NCBI GenBank assembly: GCA_964370015.1
Contig: CAYJHD010000001.1
Location: forward strand, 1 to 64,000
Direction: 5' to 3'
DNA: 64,000 nucleotides
Origin: CAYJAD01 sp964370015
Lineage (GTDB): Bacteria > Desulfobacterota > Desulfovibrionia > Desulfovibrionales > Desulfovibrionaceae
Position 1 is the first letter of the stretch; every line of letters begins with the position of its first letter. Position numbers and translations under genes: made by a program. Below are positions 43,731-53,150 of this stretch, in pieces. Below the pieces are notes generated by a model. It saw only the letters and a list, made by a program, of their open reading frames with translations, did no database searches and was not told where the DNA came from.

Positions 43731-43758
43731 CCATAAGGCCCAGAGGAGTAAGGCTTTT

Positions 43759-44199
43759 TTAGCAGTTATTTAAAACTGTTTTCACAAAATCTTCTATGGA
43801 ACCCTTCTCAGACTGAGGGTCACCGTCAATCTTCAATGTATCCAGTACAGAGGCTCCCAATGCATTGAGCTTTTCTTCAATGGCATCCACAGCGCCGCAA
43901 AAATATGTATAAGAACTGTCACCAGTACCAAACACTGCTGTTTTCTTACCACTGGCACCAATGGCATCAAAATTATCAAAAAGATCAATAAAGTCGTCTT
44001 GTAATTCAATTTCTTCATCACCCCATGTGGAGCAACCAAACAACACAAGATCATACTCTGCGCATAAACCATCGGCAGTGACTTTGCCAGCATCTTGCAC
44101 AGTAACGCTATGCCCTGCATCGCTCAAAAGCTTTTCACAAGTTGTTGCAACAAATTCCGTATTTCCAGTGGTTGAACCATATACAATGAGTGTTTTCAT
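43759..44199 (-). CDS. flavodoxin (short-chain, Desulfovibrio type)
   Basis: A 147-residue protein, start ATG 44199 after AAAGGACAAGGC. The FMN phosphate loop is YGSTTGNTE (7-15); FGCSTWGDEEIELQDDF and FGTGDSSYTYFCGAVDAIEEKL are the FMN-stacking loops of Desulfovibrio flavodoxins. It is a low-potential one- or two-electron carrier, and could reduce the soluble fumarate reductase-like pair upstream. Confidence 0.95.
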   Translation of the reverse strand: MKTLIVYGSTTGNTEFVATTCEKLLSDAGHSVTVQDAGKVTADGLCAEYDLVLFGCSTWGDEEIELQDDFIDLFDNFDAIGASGKKTAVFGTGDSSYTYFCGAVDAIEEKLNALGASVLDTLKIDGDPQSEKGSIEDFVKTVLNNC

Positions 44200-44375
44200 G
44201 CCTTGTCCTTTCTTAAAATGTTTTTTGAAGCGCGCTAACACGGATTTAAAGAAAATGAAGTTCAATGTCAATAAAAAACTTCTTTTTTTCAAAACAAACA
44301 AATAACACCCCTGTTAACTAAAACTAAACTGTTAAAATATTATAAATTTTTGCGTATAAAATTTTAAACTTTATA

Positions 44376-44404
44376 TTGACTTTAAAATTCATTTTCTTTA
44401 ATTT
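44376..44404 (+). promoter_or_regulatory. porin promoter
   Basis: -35 TTGACT (44376-44381), 17-bp spacer, -10 TAATTT (44399-44404). The transcript would have a leader of about 120 nt before the porin ATG 44533. The surrounding 44200-44532 gap is very AT-rich and also serves the divergent flavodoxin gene. Confidence 0.6.
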
Positions 44405-44532
44405 TCTCTAAACGCATGTCTGTTCATTTTTATCCCCCTCACTCCCAAGGGCACGATAAACAGATACTGAGCAGACAATATATTGAATTGTAGTAGATAC
44501 ATACAACTAACCTTTCACATTGAGGACGTACC

Positions 44533-45978
44533 ATGAAAAAAAAACTCATGACCCTTATCTTAGCCGCAGGGCTTATCACCACATGCGCCTTTGAAGCCAA
44601 AGCCATTGATTTCAAAGCATCTGGTGAATGGTTCTTTGGTTTTGGCGTTTCTGATTCTACGTTAGTTAAAGATTCCACAGGCTCTGATCAGTTTAAGGCT
44701 GAGCAACGCTTACGTTTACAAATTGAAGCCATTGCTTCTGAAAGCCTTTCCGGTACCGTACAATTTGAAATTGGCGAAACCGTTTGGGGACAATCTGCTG
44801 AAGGCGGCGCCCTTGGTACCGACGGCAAAGTTGTTACTGTGCGCCAAGCCTATATTGACTGGTTTGTGCCCAATACCGAATTGCAATTCCGCATGGGCTT
44901 ACAAGCCTTGGCCCTTCCCAACGTGGCCGGTGGCGCTGCCATTTTAGATGATCAAGTGGCTGCCGTTGTTGCCAATTACGCTTTCAATGAAAATGTGAGC
45001 TTAACTGCCGCTTGGTTGCGTCCTTACAACGACAACTACGGCAATGATGGTAACGGTGACAGCACAAACTACCTTGACAACATGGATATGTTCTTGTTGA
45101 GCTTGCCCGTGGCCTATGACAATTTCACCATCAATCCATGGATTGCCTATGGCGTCATTGGACGTAATGCTGTTCATTCCGGACCTGACGGCGATCCAGA
45201 TTTCGAATTTGGTGCAAAAGATGTGATGCCTGTGGGCTTTGGTGGCGGCGCAGCCAATGAGCACGCCTATGCAACCTTATGGTATGCAGGCTTACCCATG
45301 ACTTATGCCATGGACAATTGGAATTTTGAGCTGGATCTTAACTACGGATCTGCTCATGGTTTCAACGATTATACTACTGCCACAGGCGTTAAAGCCGATG
45401 CCTATCGCCAAGGTTTTGTCATTAAAGCTTTAGCAGAATACTCCATGGATTGGGGTACTCCCGGCGTCTTTGCTTGGTACGGTTCCGGCGATGATGGCAA
45501 CGCCAAAGACGGCTCTGAGCGCATGCCCACCATTGCAGCATCTTCCAACTTCACAAGCTTCATGCAAGATGGCCCCAATGGATATTCCTTATCCGACGGC
45601 TCAGGCCTCATGCTCTCGTATAGCGGCACTTGGGGTCTTGGCGTGCAAGTTCGCGACATGTCCTTTGTGGAAGACTTAAGTCACACCTTGCGTATCACCT
45701 ATTGGGGCGGCACAAACAGCACTGATATGATTAAGCACATTGGCAATCCCAAAGGCTGGCGTGAAGAAGGCGGCATGTACCTTACCCACAACGACTCCTT
45801 GGTGGAAATCAACTTTGATAGCACCTATCAAATTTATGAAAACCTCCAAGCTGTGGTGGAACTGGGCTACATATTCAACGGTATTGACACTGACGAGTGG
45901 AACGATAACACCGCCGGTGCCACCATCGATGGACAAAACGGCTGGAAAGCTGCTCTTCTCATGATGTACAGCTTCTAA
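44533..45978 (+). CDS. outer-membrane homotrimeric porin
   Basis: A 481-residue protein with Sec signal MKKKLMTLILAAGLITTCAF and cleavage near EAKA-IDF. The mature chain begins with FKASGEWFFGFG and alternates strands such as LRLQIEAIA, LSGTVQFEIGETVWG and LQFRMGLQAL, ending AALLMMYSF with the terminal phenylalanine of barrels. Its length and motifs match the major porins of Desulfovibrio. It permits diffusion of small solutes. A hairpin terminator follows. Confidence 0.93.
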   Translation: MKKKLMTLILAAGLITTCAFEAKAIDFKASGEWFFGFGVSDSTLVKDSTGSDQFKAEQRLRLQIEAIASESLSGTVQFEIGETVWGQSAEGGALGTDGKVVTVRQAYIDWFVPNTELQFRMGLQALALPNVAGGAAILDDQVAAVVANYAFNENVSLTAAWLRPYNDNYGNDGNGDSTNYLDNMDMFLLSLPVAYDNFTINPWIAYGVIGRNAVHSGPDGDPDFEFGAKDVMPVGFGGGAANEHAYATLWYAGLPMTYAMDNWNFELDLNYGSAHGFNDYTTATGVKADAYRQGFVIKALAEYSMDWGTPGVFAWYGSGDDGNAKDGSERMPTIAASSNFTSFMQDGPNGYSLSDGSGLMLSYSGTWGLGVQVRDMSFVEDLSHTLRITYWGGTNSTDMIKHIGNPKGWREEGGMYLTHNDSLVEINFDSTYQIYENLQAVVELGYIFNGIDTDEWNDNTAGATIDGQNGWKAALLMMYSF

Positions 45979-45990
45979 GAAAAAAGAAGG

Positions 45991-46040
45991 GGCTTTAGTT
46001 GCGTTACATATAACGAAACCCACATGACGCAACTAAAGCC
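45991..46040. terminator. bidirectional hairpin between porin and yqeC
   Basis: GGCTTTAGTTGCGT (45991-46004) and ACGCAACTAAAGCC (46027-46040) pair perfectly over 14 bp with a 22-base loop. It separates two convergent genes. Confidence 0.75.
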
Positions 46041-46061
46041 TTCAAAAACTTACTATATCTA

Positions 46062-46844
46062 TTACCCTATGCACAAAGAAGTCATCTTTCCCATCTGCAC
46101 ACTACCTGCCCACCAAGCATATGGGCTTTGTGTTTGCGCAATTTCTGCTTGCAGCTGCATCAAAGAACGTTCTTCAGCGAGACAATCTAATTTATTAAGC
46201 ACAACTTTGCGCGCACATGATGTAGGGCAATCTTTAAAAAGACCTTTTTCGTGATGAGCCAAACAAAGCAAGTGGCTCAACTGAACATTCGCCCCCATGG
46301 GAACTTGCACCATGTGCGAAAAGAGCTCCGCCCTATGAACACGCTCCTCTGAGAGCACCGTGTCCACAACGTCAAGCCCCATGACACCAAAGCATACATC
46401 GGCACTTTGTGGTATAACAGGTTCGTGTAAGGCTGGAGCTTTTAAAGCTTTACGAGCCGCTCCATCTGCTTCACACAAAATAACATCGGCAAAGCCGGCA
46501 TTGGCCCATGACTTCATGGCGTCAATGTGCTCGGTGGCTAAGCCCACAAGCTTCGAGCTCTTAGCATCTATATATGCCCCCACCGCCACCACAGAATGTT
46601 GTTCCAAAGTCTTTTTTAAGACAGCATACATGTCGGCGCATGGGCTTTCCAGCACAAGGGGTATGGTGGTATCCACAAAGGTTTTTGTGGAAGTAACCAC
46701 AAGCACACGCCTTCCCTCGCTGGCATAGGCTTGCGCCATGGCAGTAATAAGGGAGGTTTTCCCCCCTGCACCCACCACGGCAATGAGCTTACATCCGCCG
46801 TCCAAAGATGGTAAAAGAGCTTGAATGCCCATATGATGCAACAT
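46062..46844 (-). CDS. yqeC: selenium cofactor biosynthesis protein YqeC
   Basis: About 260 residues from ATG 46844, which overlaps no upstream gene; longer forms would enter yqeB. P-loop-like VVGAGGKTSLITAMAQ and VVTSTKTFVD near the N-terminus, and LCEADGAARKALKAP later, identify YqeC, a protein of selenium-dependent molybdenum hydroxylase clusters. It is the third gene of mocA-yqeB-yqeC. Its presence strongly suggests that the nearby hydroxylases carry labile selenium. Confidence 0.85.
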   Translation of the reverse strand: MLHHMGIQALLPSLDGGCKLIAVVGAGGKTSLITAMAQAYASEGRRVLVVTSTKTFVDTTIPLVLESPCADMYAVLKKTLEQHSVVAVGAYIDAKSSKLVGLATEHIDAMKSWANAGFADVILCEADGAARKALKAPALHEPVIPQSADVCFGVMGLDVVDTVLSEERVHRAELFSHMVQVPMGANVQLSHLLCLAHHEKGLFKDCPTSCARKVVLNKLDCLAEERSLMQLQAEIAQTQSPYAWWAGSVQMGKMTSLCIG

Positions 46845-46848
46845 AAAA

Positions 46849-47691
46849 TTAGCTCTTCTTATGGCCTTGCTGTAGCATAAAGTGCATAATGGCTTCCAGC
46901 ACACCGCCACCAATGGACAATCCCTTATCAGAAACTTCGTCGCAATAGTCAATATCACAACGAGGATCCACATCACCCAGCTTGGTACGGTATTTCACAG
47001 GAGTGTTATCGCGTAAAAGACCACGAATGACGCCGGTAAAATTGGCATGAAAGGGCTTTCCATTGACCTGCCCAAGCTCTGCACCTTCTTGTATCACCTC
47101 ACCAATATGACATTGTGTGGTGAAAATGCCCTCTTCATGAGCCCAATGTACACGCTCCACACTGAAACCCTTCACAGGCGCAGGTGCACCGGTATTGGGT
47201 ATGGCTGAGCCTTGGCGTATGACCCTGCCTAAATAATGCCCACGCATGGTTTCCACCACAGCATGCACGTCAGCCGTGGCATCTTGCCCTGCTGTAAAGC
47301 CTGGTCCAAGACCAATGACAAAGCGGGCCATGCCTTTATGTGTACCTATATTTTTCTTGGCCAAAATGGCATCCACCAGAACATCGGCTTGCAACTGCGC
47401 AAGACAACTTCCTTCTGGATCCACCATGAGGGGAAGCGCGCCCTTATCCCATACGGCTTGCATCTGAGAGGGCTCAGTCACAAGCTCTACATGGATTCCT
47501 TCCACCGTACTACTGCCGCCATACACCGCCTCAGAAAAAGACACCGTCCTGCGCACAGCCAGTGGGCTTGGGGTTTCTAAAAAAACAATTCTTGTCAGCC
47601 CTGCACGGTACAAGCGCAAAGCCACACCGCTGGCTAAATCTCCTGCGCCGCGAAGCACAATTAAAGGCAAAGTTACATCTCGCATTTTCAT
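46849..47691 (-). CDS. yqeB: selenium-dependent molybdenum hydroxylase accessory protein YqeB
   Basis: A 280-residue protein of the EF2563/YqeB family: VLRGAGDLASGVALRLYRAGL begins a Rossmann-like fold, followed by ETPSPLAVRRTVSFSEAVYGG, GLGPGFTAGQDATADVHAVVET and DVDPRCDIDYCDEVSDK. It takes part in installing selenium in molybdenum hydroxylases. It overlaps mocA by 4 bp (ATGA) and is 4 bp ahead of yqeC. Confidence 0.9.
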   Translation of the reverse strand: MKMRDVTLPLIVLRGAGDLASGVALRLYRAGLTRIVFLETPSPLAVRRTVSFSEAVYGGSSTVEGIHVELVTEPSQMQAVWDKGALPLMVDPEGSCLAQLQADVLVDAILAKKNIGTHKGMARFVIGLGPGFTAGQDATADVHAVVETMRGHYLGRVIRQGSAIPNTGAPAPVKGFSVERVHWAHEEGIFTTQCHIGEVIQEGAELGQVNGKPFHANFTGVIRGLLRDNTPVKYRTKLGDVDPRCDIDYCDEVSDKGLSIGGGVLEAIMHFMLQQGHKKS

Positions 47692-48320
47692 TCTTCCCTA
47701 ACGTACTTGGCGTACATTTCAGGTGTATCAATGTCCACAAAAGGAGCGTCCTCATCCATGGTCACAAAACGCTTTTCAAACAAAGTATTTTGCAATAAGG
47801 GGCGCGCACCGGTATCACCACATAATTCCAACACCCGTGCAAACTCCACCGAAGGAATAATTACGGGATTTCCCTTTTGTCCATCGCCGGCACGCTGAGG
47901 AATCACCCAAGATGTGGGCGCCATGCGCGACTGCTCTACCAAGGTGTCAATAATATTTGGGGTCACAAAGGGCTGATCACCAAGAAGCACCATGGCGCCG
48001 CTCAGCGCAGGCAAAGCATGCATAACCACATGCTGCACGCCCACTTTTAGCGACTCTGACTGACCTAGCTCACACAAAGGATTATATAAAACAATGCATC
48101 CATCCAAATTCAATTCAGAAATATACGACGCGTGTGAAGAAGTTGAAGCTCGCTCTGCCTCAGGGAAAACCACAATGACCTCACGCAAGCAAGAAGCCAA
48201 AGCAGCATCAATCACATGCTGTAACATGGGCTTATTATGAATTTTAAGAGCCAATTTATTGCAGCCCATGCGCTTTGAAGCACCACTGGCTAAAATTATT
48301 CCGCTTACTGTGGAACTCAT
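47688..48320 (-). CDS. mocA: molybdenum cofactor cytidylyltransferase
   Basis: A 210-residue MobA-like nucleotidyltransferase: LASGASKRMGCNKLALKI at the N-terminus, MVLLGDQPFVTPNIID in the middle, and GDTGARPLL near the end. MocA makes molybdopterin cytosine dinucleotide, the cofactor of xanthine dehydrogenase-family enzymes. I chose ATG 48320 because GGGAAAGG lies eight bases upstream. It leads the maturation operon. Confidence 0.9.
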   Translation of the reverse strand: MSSTVSGIILASGASKRMGCNKLALKIHNKPMLQHVIDAALASCLREVIVVFPEAERASTSSHASYISELNLDGCIVLYNPLCELGQSESLKVGVQHVVMHALPALSGAMVLLGDQPFVTPNIIDTLVEQSRMAPTSWVIPQRAGDGQKGNPVIIPSVEFARVLELCGDTGARPLLQNTLFEKRFVTMDEDAPFVDIDTPEMYAKYVREE

Positions 48321-48904
48321 GGCGAACCTTTCCCCTCTATTTGCCTCACACCTATAAGTGTCAAAACATGCCACCCTTCATGGGCACAAGACAAATCTAG
48401 TAAAATATCCATACACATACTTCTCGCACATGCTTATTGCGAGGCACTGTAATGCAATTTTATGGGAATGTAAAAACAAGCTTTAATCTACAAAAAAGTA
48501 TTTTTTCATAATCTATATTACTTTTTTCAAAATAAAATACACAAGAGAATTTATTATTTTAGCCATATTTCAACACATTATACTTTTTCTACCCATGTGA
48601 AAAATGGATTTAGCAAGAAATTACCAGCTGGGGCTAGACATATTTTTGTATACCATGTAATTTTAACATGTGAACCATAAGTTTCGAATGGTGAAACTAC
48701 TGGGCACGGTGATTTTCTCATACATATGCTGAAAAAATGCTACTTCATGAGGTTTCCAAAAAGACTCAAAAAATGTACCAAGCGTACTGATAATTTTTGA
48801 CCTAGCTCTTGGCACCCTCTTAAGTATATTTGGTATGTATGCGCATTGTATACATTTCGGACAAAAAAGTATTCGTTCACGATTTAACAGCAAAGGGTAC
48901 AATT
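48321..48904. other. long divergent intergenic region
   Basis: About 580 bp, AT-rich, between mocA (minus) and a YjiH gene (plus). It should hold the promoters of both operons. I see CTTGGCACCCTCTTAAG near 48808, a poor match to sigma-54 sites, but no riboswitch structure that I can support and no gene. Confidence 0.4.
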
Positions 48905-50236
48905 ATGAGTCATTCTCCTGCATCTGCTCCAACCTCAAGCAGTCATTTTTTGAAGTTTTTGATTTTAAGCTTCATTGGGGTTCTGGTTTTCTTCATTCCT
49001 GTTTATGAGGGAAAGATTCCTCTTGTACTCATCATCGGTTATGTGCGCGGCCTCATAGGAACTGGCATAGAAGGCTTTTCTGGCTCTCTCATCATTGCGC
49101 TCACCATTTTCTTGCTCATAAGCTGTCTTACCAAAAACGCTTTTGCACAAAAATACTTTGAAGGCATAGGCATGGTTCGCCGCTGTCTTTTCACCATAAG
49201 TTCCCTCATTGCCCTGCTGGTTTTGACTGGCGCAGACTTGGCTTTCATTCAGCACCCAAAAATTGGGGGCAATGTATTAAAAATGGCCGGTATAGTGTTT
49301 TTAACCATTTTCATTGCAGGTAGTTTGGTTTCCTTTATCATTCGCTCAGGTATTGTGGAATTTTTATCCACCCTCACAGAACCCATCATGCGTCCTGTTT
49401 TTAAACTGCCAGGTCGCGCCGCAGTGGACATGCTCTCTTCCTTTGTGGCTTCGGCAGCTGTGGGCGTCTACTTTACTAGCCTTTATTATGAGAAAAAAGC
49501 CTATACTCAAAGGCAAGCATGTGCTGTGGTGACCAACTTCAGCGTTATCAGCCTCGGCTATATTGGTGTTTTGGCAAGTCTTGCTGGCCTCACTGCCATG
49601 TATGACACCTTTATCATCACTTCCTTTATCATTGTATTCATCATGGGTGCCATCATGGTGCGCATCCCCCCCATTTCCCTTATTCCTGACACCTGCATTG
49701 ACGGCAGTGAAGCTGCGTATCTTCCTGAAAAGATGACCTTCAACGAGCGCTTTACCCACGCAGTAAGCGAAGGTGTTAAGCGCGGTAAAGACTTCACCAT
49801 TAAAGATTTTTTTGATAATATTCTCACCAGTTTTAAATTTGCCCACCAAACCATTTGCGTGCTTGTGGCCATTGCCACCACGGTATTAACCCTTGTATAC
49901 TACACCAATGTCTTTAAATATTTAGGTGTGCCCTTTGCACCCATTTTAAAGTTCTTGGGTATTCCCAATGCAGAAATCATTGCCCCTTCTGTGCTCATCG
50001 GCATTGTGGAAGTCACCTTACCTACTTTATTGTTGGTAGGCTCAGGCATTGCGCAAGAGGCGTATTTCTTCATCGTGCTCTTATCCATTGTACAAATTAT
50101 TTTCTTCACCGAGTGCGGTACAGCCATTCTCGGTAGTAAAGTTCCCCTTTCACCCTTTAAACTTATTCTTATCTTCCTTGTGCGAACAGCCATTGCCATT
50201 CCCCTTGTGGCCGCGGCAACGCATATTATTTTTTAG
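48905..50236 (+). CDS. YjiH-type nucleoside-recognition (Gate) membrane protein 1
   Basis: A 443-residue protein from ATG 48905 (AAAGGGTACAATT upstream). About ten hydrophobic segments; characteristic parts include VFFIPVYEGKIPLVLIIGY, VEFLSTLTEPIMRPVFKLPGR, SFVASAAVGVYFTSLYYEKKAYTQ, and the repeated IVEVTLPTLLL. YjiH proteins belong to the Gate/nucleoside recognition group of membrane proteins. Placed 169 bp ahead of a molybdenum hydroxylase operon, it may import the N-heterocyclic substrate. A second copy lies at 56430. Confidence 0.8.
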   Translation: MSHSPASAPTSSSHFLKFLILSFIGVLVFFIPVYEGKIPLVLIIGYVRGLIGTGIEGFSGSLIIALTIFLLISCLTKNAFAQKYFEGIGMVRRCLFTISSLIALLVLTGADLAFIQHPKIGGNVLKMAGIVFLTIFIAGSLVSFIIRSGIVEFLSTLTEPIMRPVFKLPGRAAVDMLSSFVASAAVGVYFTSLYYEKKAYTQRQACAVVTNFSVISLGYIGVLASLAGLTAMYDTFIITSFIIVFIMGAIMVRIPPISLIPDTCIDGSEAAYLPEKMTFNERFTHAVSEGVKRGKDFTIKDFFDNILTSFKFAHQTICVLVAIATTVLTLVYYTNVFKYLGVPFAPILKFLGIPNAEIIAPSVLIGIVEVTLPTLLLVGSGIAQEAYFFIVLLSIVQIIFFTECGTAILGSKVPLSPFKLILIFLVRTAIAIPLVAAATHIIF

Positions 50237-50346
50237 GCACTAGCAGGAAAAATAGGCTCGCATCATAGGAAGTACAAAAGATACTAAAACTAAGACAAAT
50301 TTCTTATTTTTAGTATGGATACGCTTTACATAACTTTCAGCAGAAT

Positions 50347-50386
50347 GCCTTACCATAAATAGCTTCATAAGCACTTATGGTAAGGC
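50347..50386 (+). promoter_or_regulatory. 12-bp hairpin before hydroxylase operon 1
   Basis: GCCTTACCATAA (50347-50358) and TTATGGTAAGGC (50375-50386) pair perfectly over 12 bp. It ends 20 bp before the GTG start of the next gene. No T tract follows, so it may be a leader structure, an operator, or a weak terminator of the YjiH gene. Confidence 0.5.
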
Positions 50387-50405
50387 GAAAAATAAAGGAG
50401 GGAGC

Positions 50406-52658
50406 GTGCGCCACATCGGTCACTCTTATCCCATTCACGATGCCCCATCCAAAGCCGCAGGTACAGCCTGTTATGCAGGCGATATGGTTTTACCTCGCAT
50501 GCTGCACATGGCCATACTCTTTAGCCCCATTGCCCACGGCAGGGTAAAGCATCTCGATTGCTCCAAAGCCTTAGCTCTAGAAGGCGTGGTAGAAATTTTG
50601 CACTGCTTTAACGCAGAGCATAACACCTATAATCGCTACCAAACCCAGCTGGGCCAAAGCCTTGTACAAAACGAACGCGTGTTCAACGAACATGTTCGCT
50701 TTGTGGGCGACCGCATAGCCGGCGTTGTGGCGAAAACAGCAGACATTGCACGCCGCGCTGTGGACCTCATTGAAGTGGAGTACGAACAATACCCCCATTC
50801 CCTCAGCATACAAGACAGCCTCACCGGTATTATTAACGATGTGCATGAGCAAGGTGCCGTCTATCCTGCGCTTCCCTTCGAAGCCGGTAGCAAGTGCCAA
50901 GATGAAGATCTCATCACTGTCACCAGTCAAAGCAAGCTTGGTCGCATCAATCATATTTGCATGGAGCCCCACGCTTGTGTGGCCCATTATGATCCCTTGA
51001 AAGGCAGCCTCACCGTATATTCTCCAAGCCAGGCTGTTTTTGGCATTCGCACCCTCTTGGCGCAGATGTTTGATATGGATTTTGCCTCTGTGCGCGTGGT
51101 AAAAACCACCATGGGCGGTTCCTTTGGCGGAAAGCAAGAATGGATATTGGAACCGGCGACAGCTTTAGCCTCGCGCGCTGTGGGACAACCCGTAAAATTG
51201 GTCTACACACGCGAGCAATGCATCATCTCCACCATTTGTCGCTCTCCCATCGACGCCACCATGCATATTGACTATAAGCCCGATGGACGCATAGCCAATA
51301 TCTTTTGCGATGCTTCTTTGGACGCCGGCGCATATGTGGGCAATTCCGTAAACTATGCCAACACCTTGGGCACTAAATTTACCAAACTATATCAATGTCA
51401 GCACATACATTATGTGGGCCGAGCCGTCATCACCAATACCAGCGTGAGCGGTGCCTTTCGCGGGTGGACAAGTCCCGAGGCTGCGCTCATCATAGAGTAC
51501 AATCTTGACCTTGCCGCCAAACGCCTTGGCATGGATCGCGTGGATATACGTCTTTGCAATACCCACAATGCCCATGACCACGATGTTAAAGGCATGAGCG
51601 TGGGGAACTTGCAAGCCAAAGAAGCTTTGCAAAGGGGCAGAGAGCTTTTCCACTGGGATGCACGTCAGAAAGAGGTGGCAGACTTCAACGCCAAGAACAC
51701 ACGCTTTAAACGCGGCCTTGGCGTGGCTCTAGGCGGACATGTTTCCGGTTTTTACCCTGTGAAAACAGACTTTGGGCGCGTGGATATTACCTTAAACGAA
51801 AGTGGTTCTGTGAGCTGTAATATCACCCTACACGACCATGGTTGTGGCACGGTGACGGCTTTTTCCATGGTTGTGGCTGAGGCCATGGGGCTGGAGCTCA
51901 AAGACGTGCACATGGGCGAAGGTGATACCAGCGTGACCCCCTTTGACATCGGGTGTTTTTCCAGCCGCACCATGTATGTGCTGGGAAGAGCCGCCTATGA
52001 AGCAGCCATGGGCTTACGCCAACGCATGAAGGAGTATTTTTCTACCTTAACCAAGGTGCCTGTGGAAGATGTGGACATGGAGGGAAAAACCATTTTCTCC
52101 AAAACCCAACCGGAATTGCACTTCACCTTTACGCAATTGGTGGAACAGTGCCAACAAGTGCTTAAATGTCATCCTTTTTATAGTTATGAACACATTCCCA
52201 CCACCAATGACTTGGTGGGCGGTGCTCATTTTGCCCTTTTGGAAGTGGATACCTACACCTGCTTTGCTAAGGTGCTGGATTATGTGGCCGTGCATGATGT
52301 GGGTCAAGCCATCAACAGAGAGATGTGCGTGGCACAAATTCAAGGGGCCGTCACCATGGCCATGGGCGCCGTGCTCTACGAACATGTGGGCATGAATTCG
52401 CAAGGCGTCCCCAAGGGCAGCTTGAAAGACTATCATGTGGTCAATGCCTTTGAAGCCCCCAATGTGCAGGTGGAGCTCATAGAGATGGGCACATCTCATG
52501 GGCCGTACAATGCTAAATCCATTGGCGAAGCAGCCATCGTACCTGCGGCGTCGGCCTTTTTAAGCGCCATCAATGATGCCTTGGATACCGAGCTTGGCAC
52601 CATTCCCCTCATTCCCGATACCCTTGCCCAACATTTGATTACTTTAGGGAGAGTCTAA
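50406..52658 (+). CDS. xanthine dehydrogenase-family molybdenum subunit (operon 1)
   Basis: A 750-residue protein from GTG 50406 with AAAGGAGGGAGC upstream. Family features: GGSFGGK (237-243) near the molybdenum, AFRGW (350-354), and AKSIGEAA with catalytic base E708. Size fits the stand-alone molybdenum subunit. Together with the 2Fe-2S and FAD subunits that follow it would oxidise purines or similar heterocycles. The mocA-yqeB-yqeC set nearby suggests a selenium-containing form. Exact substrate not shown by sequence. Confidence 0.88.
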   Translation: MRHIGHSYPIHDAPSKAAGTACYAGDMVLPRMLHMAILFSPIAHGRVKHLDCSKALALEGVVEILHCFNAEHNTYNRYQTQLGQSLVQNERVFNEHVRFVGDRIAGVVAKTADIARRAVDLIEVEYEQYPHSLSIQDSLTGIINDVHEQGAVYPALPFEAGSKCQDEDLITVTSQSKLGRINHICMEPHACVAHYDPLKGSLTVYSPSQAVFGIRTLLAQMFDMDFASVRVVKTTMGGSFGGKQEWILEPATALASRAVGQPVKLVYTREQCIISTICRSPIDATMHIDYKPDGRIANIFCDASLDAGAYVGNSVNYANTLGTKFTKLYQCQHIHYVGRAVITNTSVSGAFRGWTSPEAALIIEYNLDLAAKRLGMDRVDIRLCNTHNAHDHDVKGMSVGNLQAKEALQRGRELFHWDARQKEVADFNAKNTRFKRGLGVALGGHVSGFYPVKTDFGRVDITLNESGSVSCNITLHDHGCGTVTAFSMVVAEAMGLELKDVHMGEGDTSVTPFDIGCFSSRTMYVLGRAAYEAAMGLRQRMKEYFSTLTKVPVEDVDMEGKTIFSKTQPELHFTFTQLVEQCQQVLKCHPFYSYEHIPTTNDLVGGAHFALLEVDTYTCFAKVLDYVAVHDVGQAINREMCVAQIQGAVTMAMGAVLYEHVGMNSQGVPKGSLKDYHVVNAFEAPNVQVELIEMGTSHGPYNAKSIGEAAIVPAASAFLSAINDALDTELGTIPLIPDTLAQHLITLGRV

Positions 52659-53149
52659 TGCAACTTCATTTCACCTTAAATAACAAGGCTGTGAGCCTAG
52701 ACGTCCCTGATTCCAAACGCCTCATTGATATTTTACGCGATGATTTTTTACTCACAGGCACCAAGGAAGGTTGCGGCGAAGGCGAGTGCGGCGCGTGCAC
52801 CGTCATCATGAATGGTGAAGCCGTACATGCCTGTCTTGTGCTGGCCTGCCAAATGGAGCAAGCAAACATACTTACCATTGAAGGCCTTTCACCCAAGGCG
52901 CATCTAGGGCAACTTTCCACCATTCAGCAAAACTTTGTGGATGAAATAGCCATACAATGCGGCTTTTGCACTTCGGGTATGATCATGACCGCCGAGGCTC
53001 TTTTGCGTGAAAATCCCGATCCTAGCCAAGAAGAAATTCGCACAGCCCTTTCGGGAAATATCTGTCGCTGTTCCGGCTATACGCAAATACTTTCCGCCGT
53101 GGATAAAACCGCCAAGGACTATCAAGACCTAAACAAGGGAGAAAAGTAA
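52658..53149 (+). CDS. 2Fe-2S subunit of molybdenum hydroxylase (operon 1)
   Basis: A 163-residue protein. The plant-type cluster ligands are C39, C44, C47 (EGCGEGECGAC) and C59; the second cluster uses CGFC and NICRCSGY. This two-cluster layout is standard for the small subunit of xanthine dehydrogenase. The ATG shares one base with the preceding stop codon, so translation is coupled. Confidence 0.94.
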   Translation: MQLHFTLNNKAVSLDVPDSKRLIDILRDDFLLTGTKEGCGEGECGACTVIMNGEAVHACLVLACQMEQANILTIEGLSPKAHLGQLSTIQQNFVDEIAIQCGFCTSGMIMTAEALLRENPDPSQEEIRTALSGNICRCSGYTQILSAVDKTAKDYQDLNKGEK

Positions 53150-53150
53150 T

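Noticed and set aside
48790..48830. Sigma-54 promoter before YjiH 1
   Set aside because: TTGGCAC is present, but the -12 GC element is not at the required distance.
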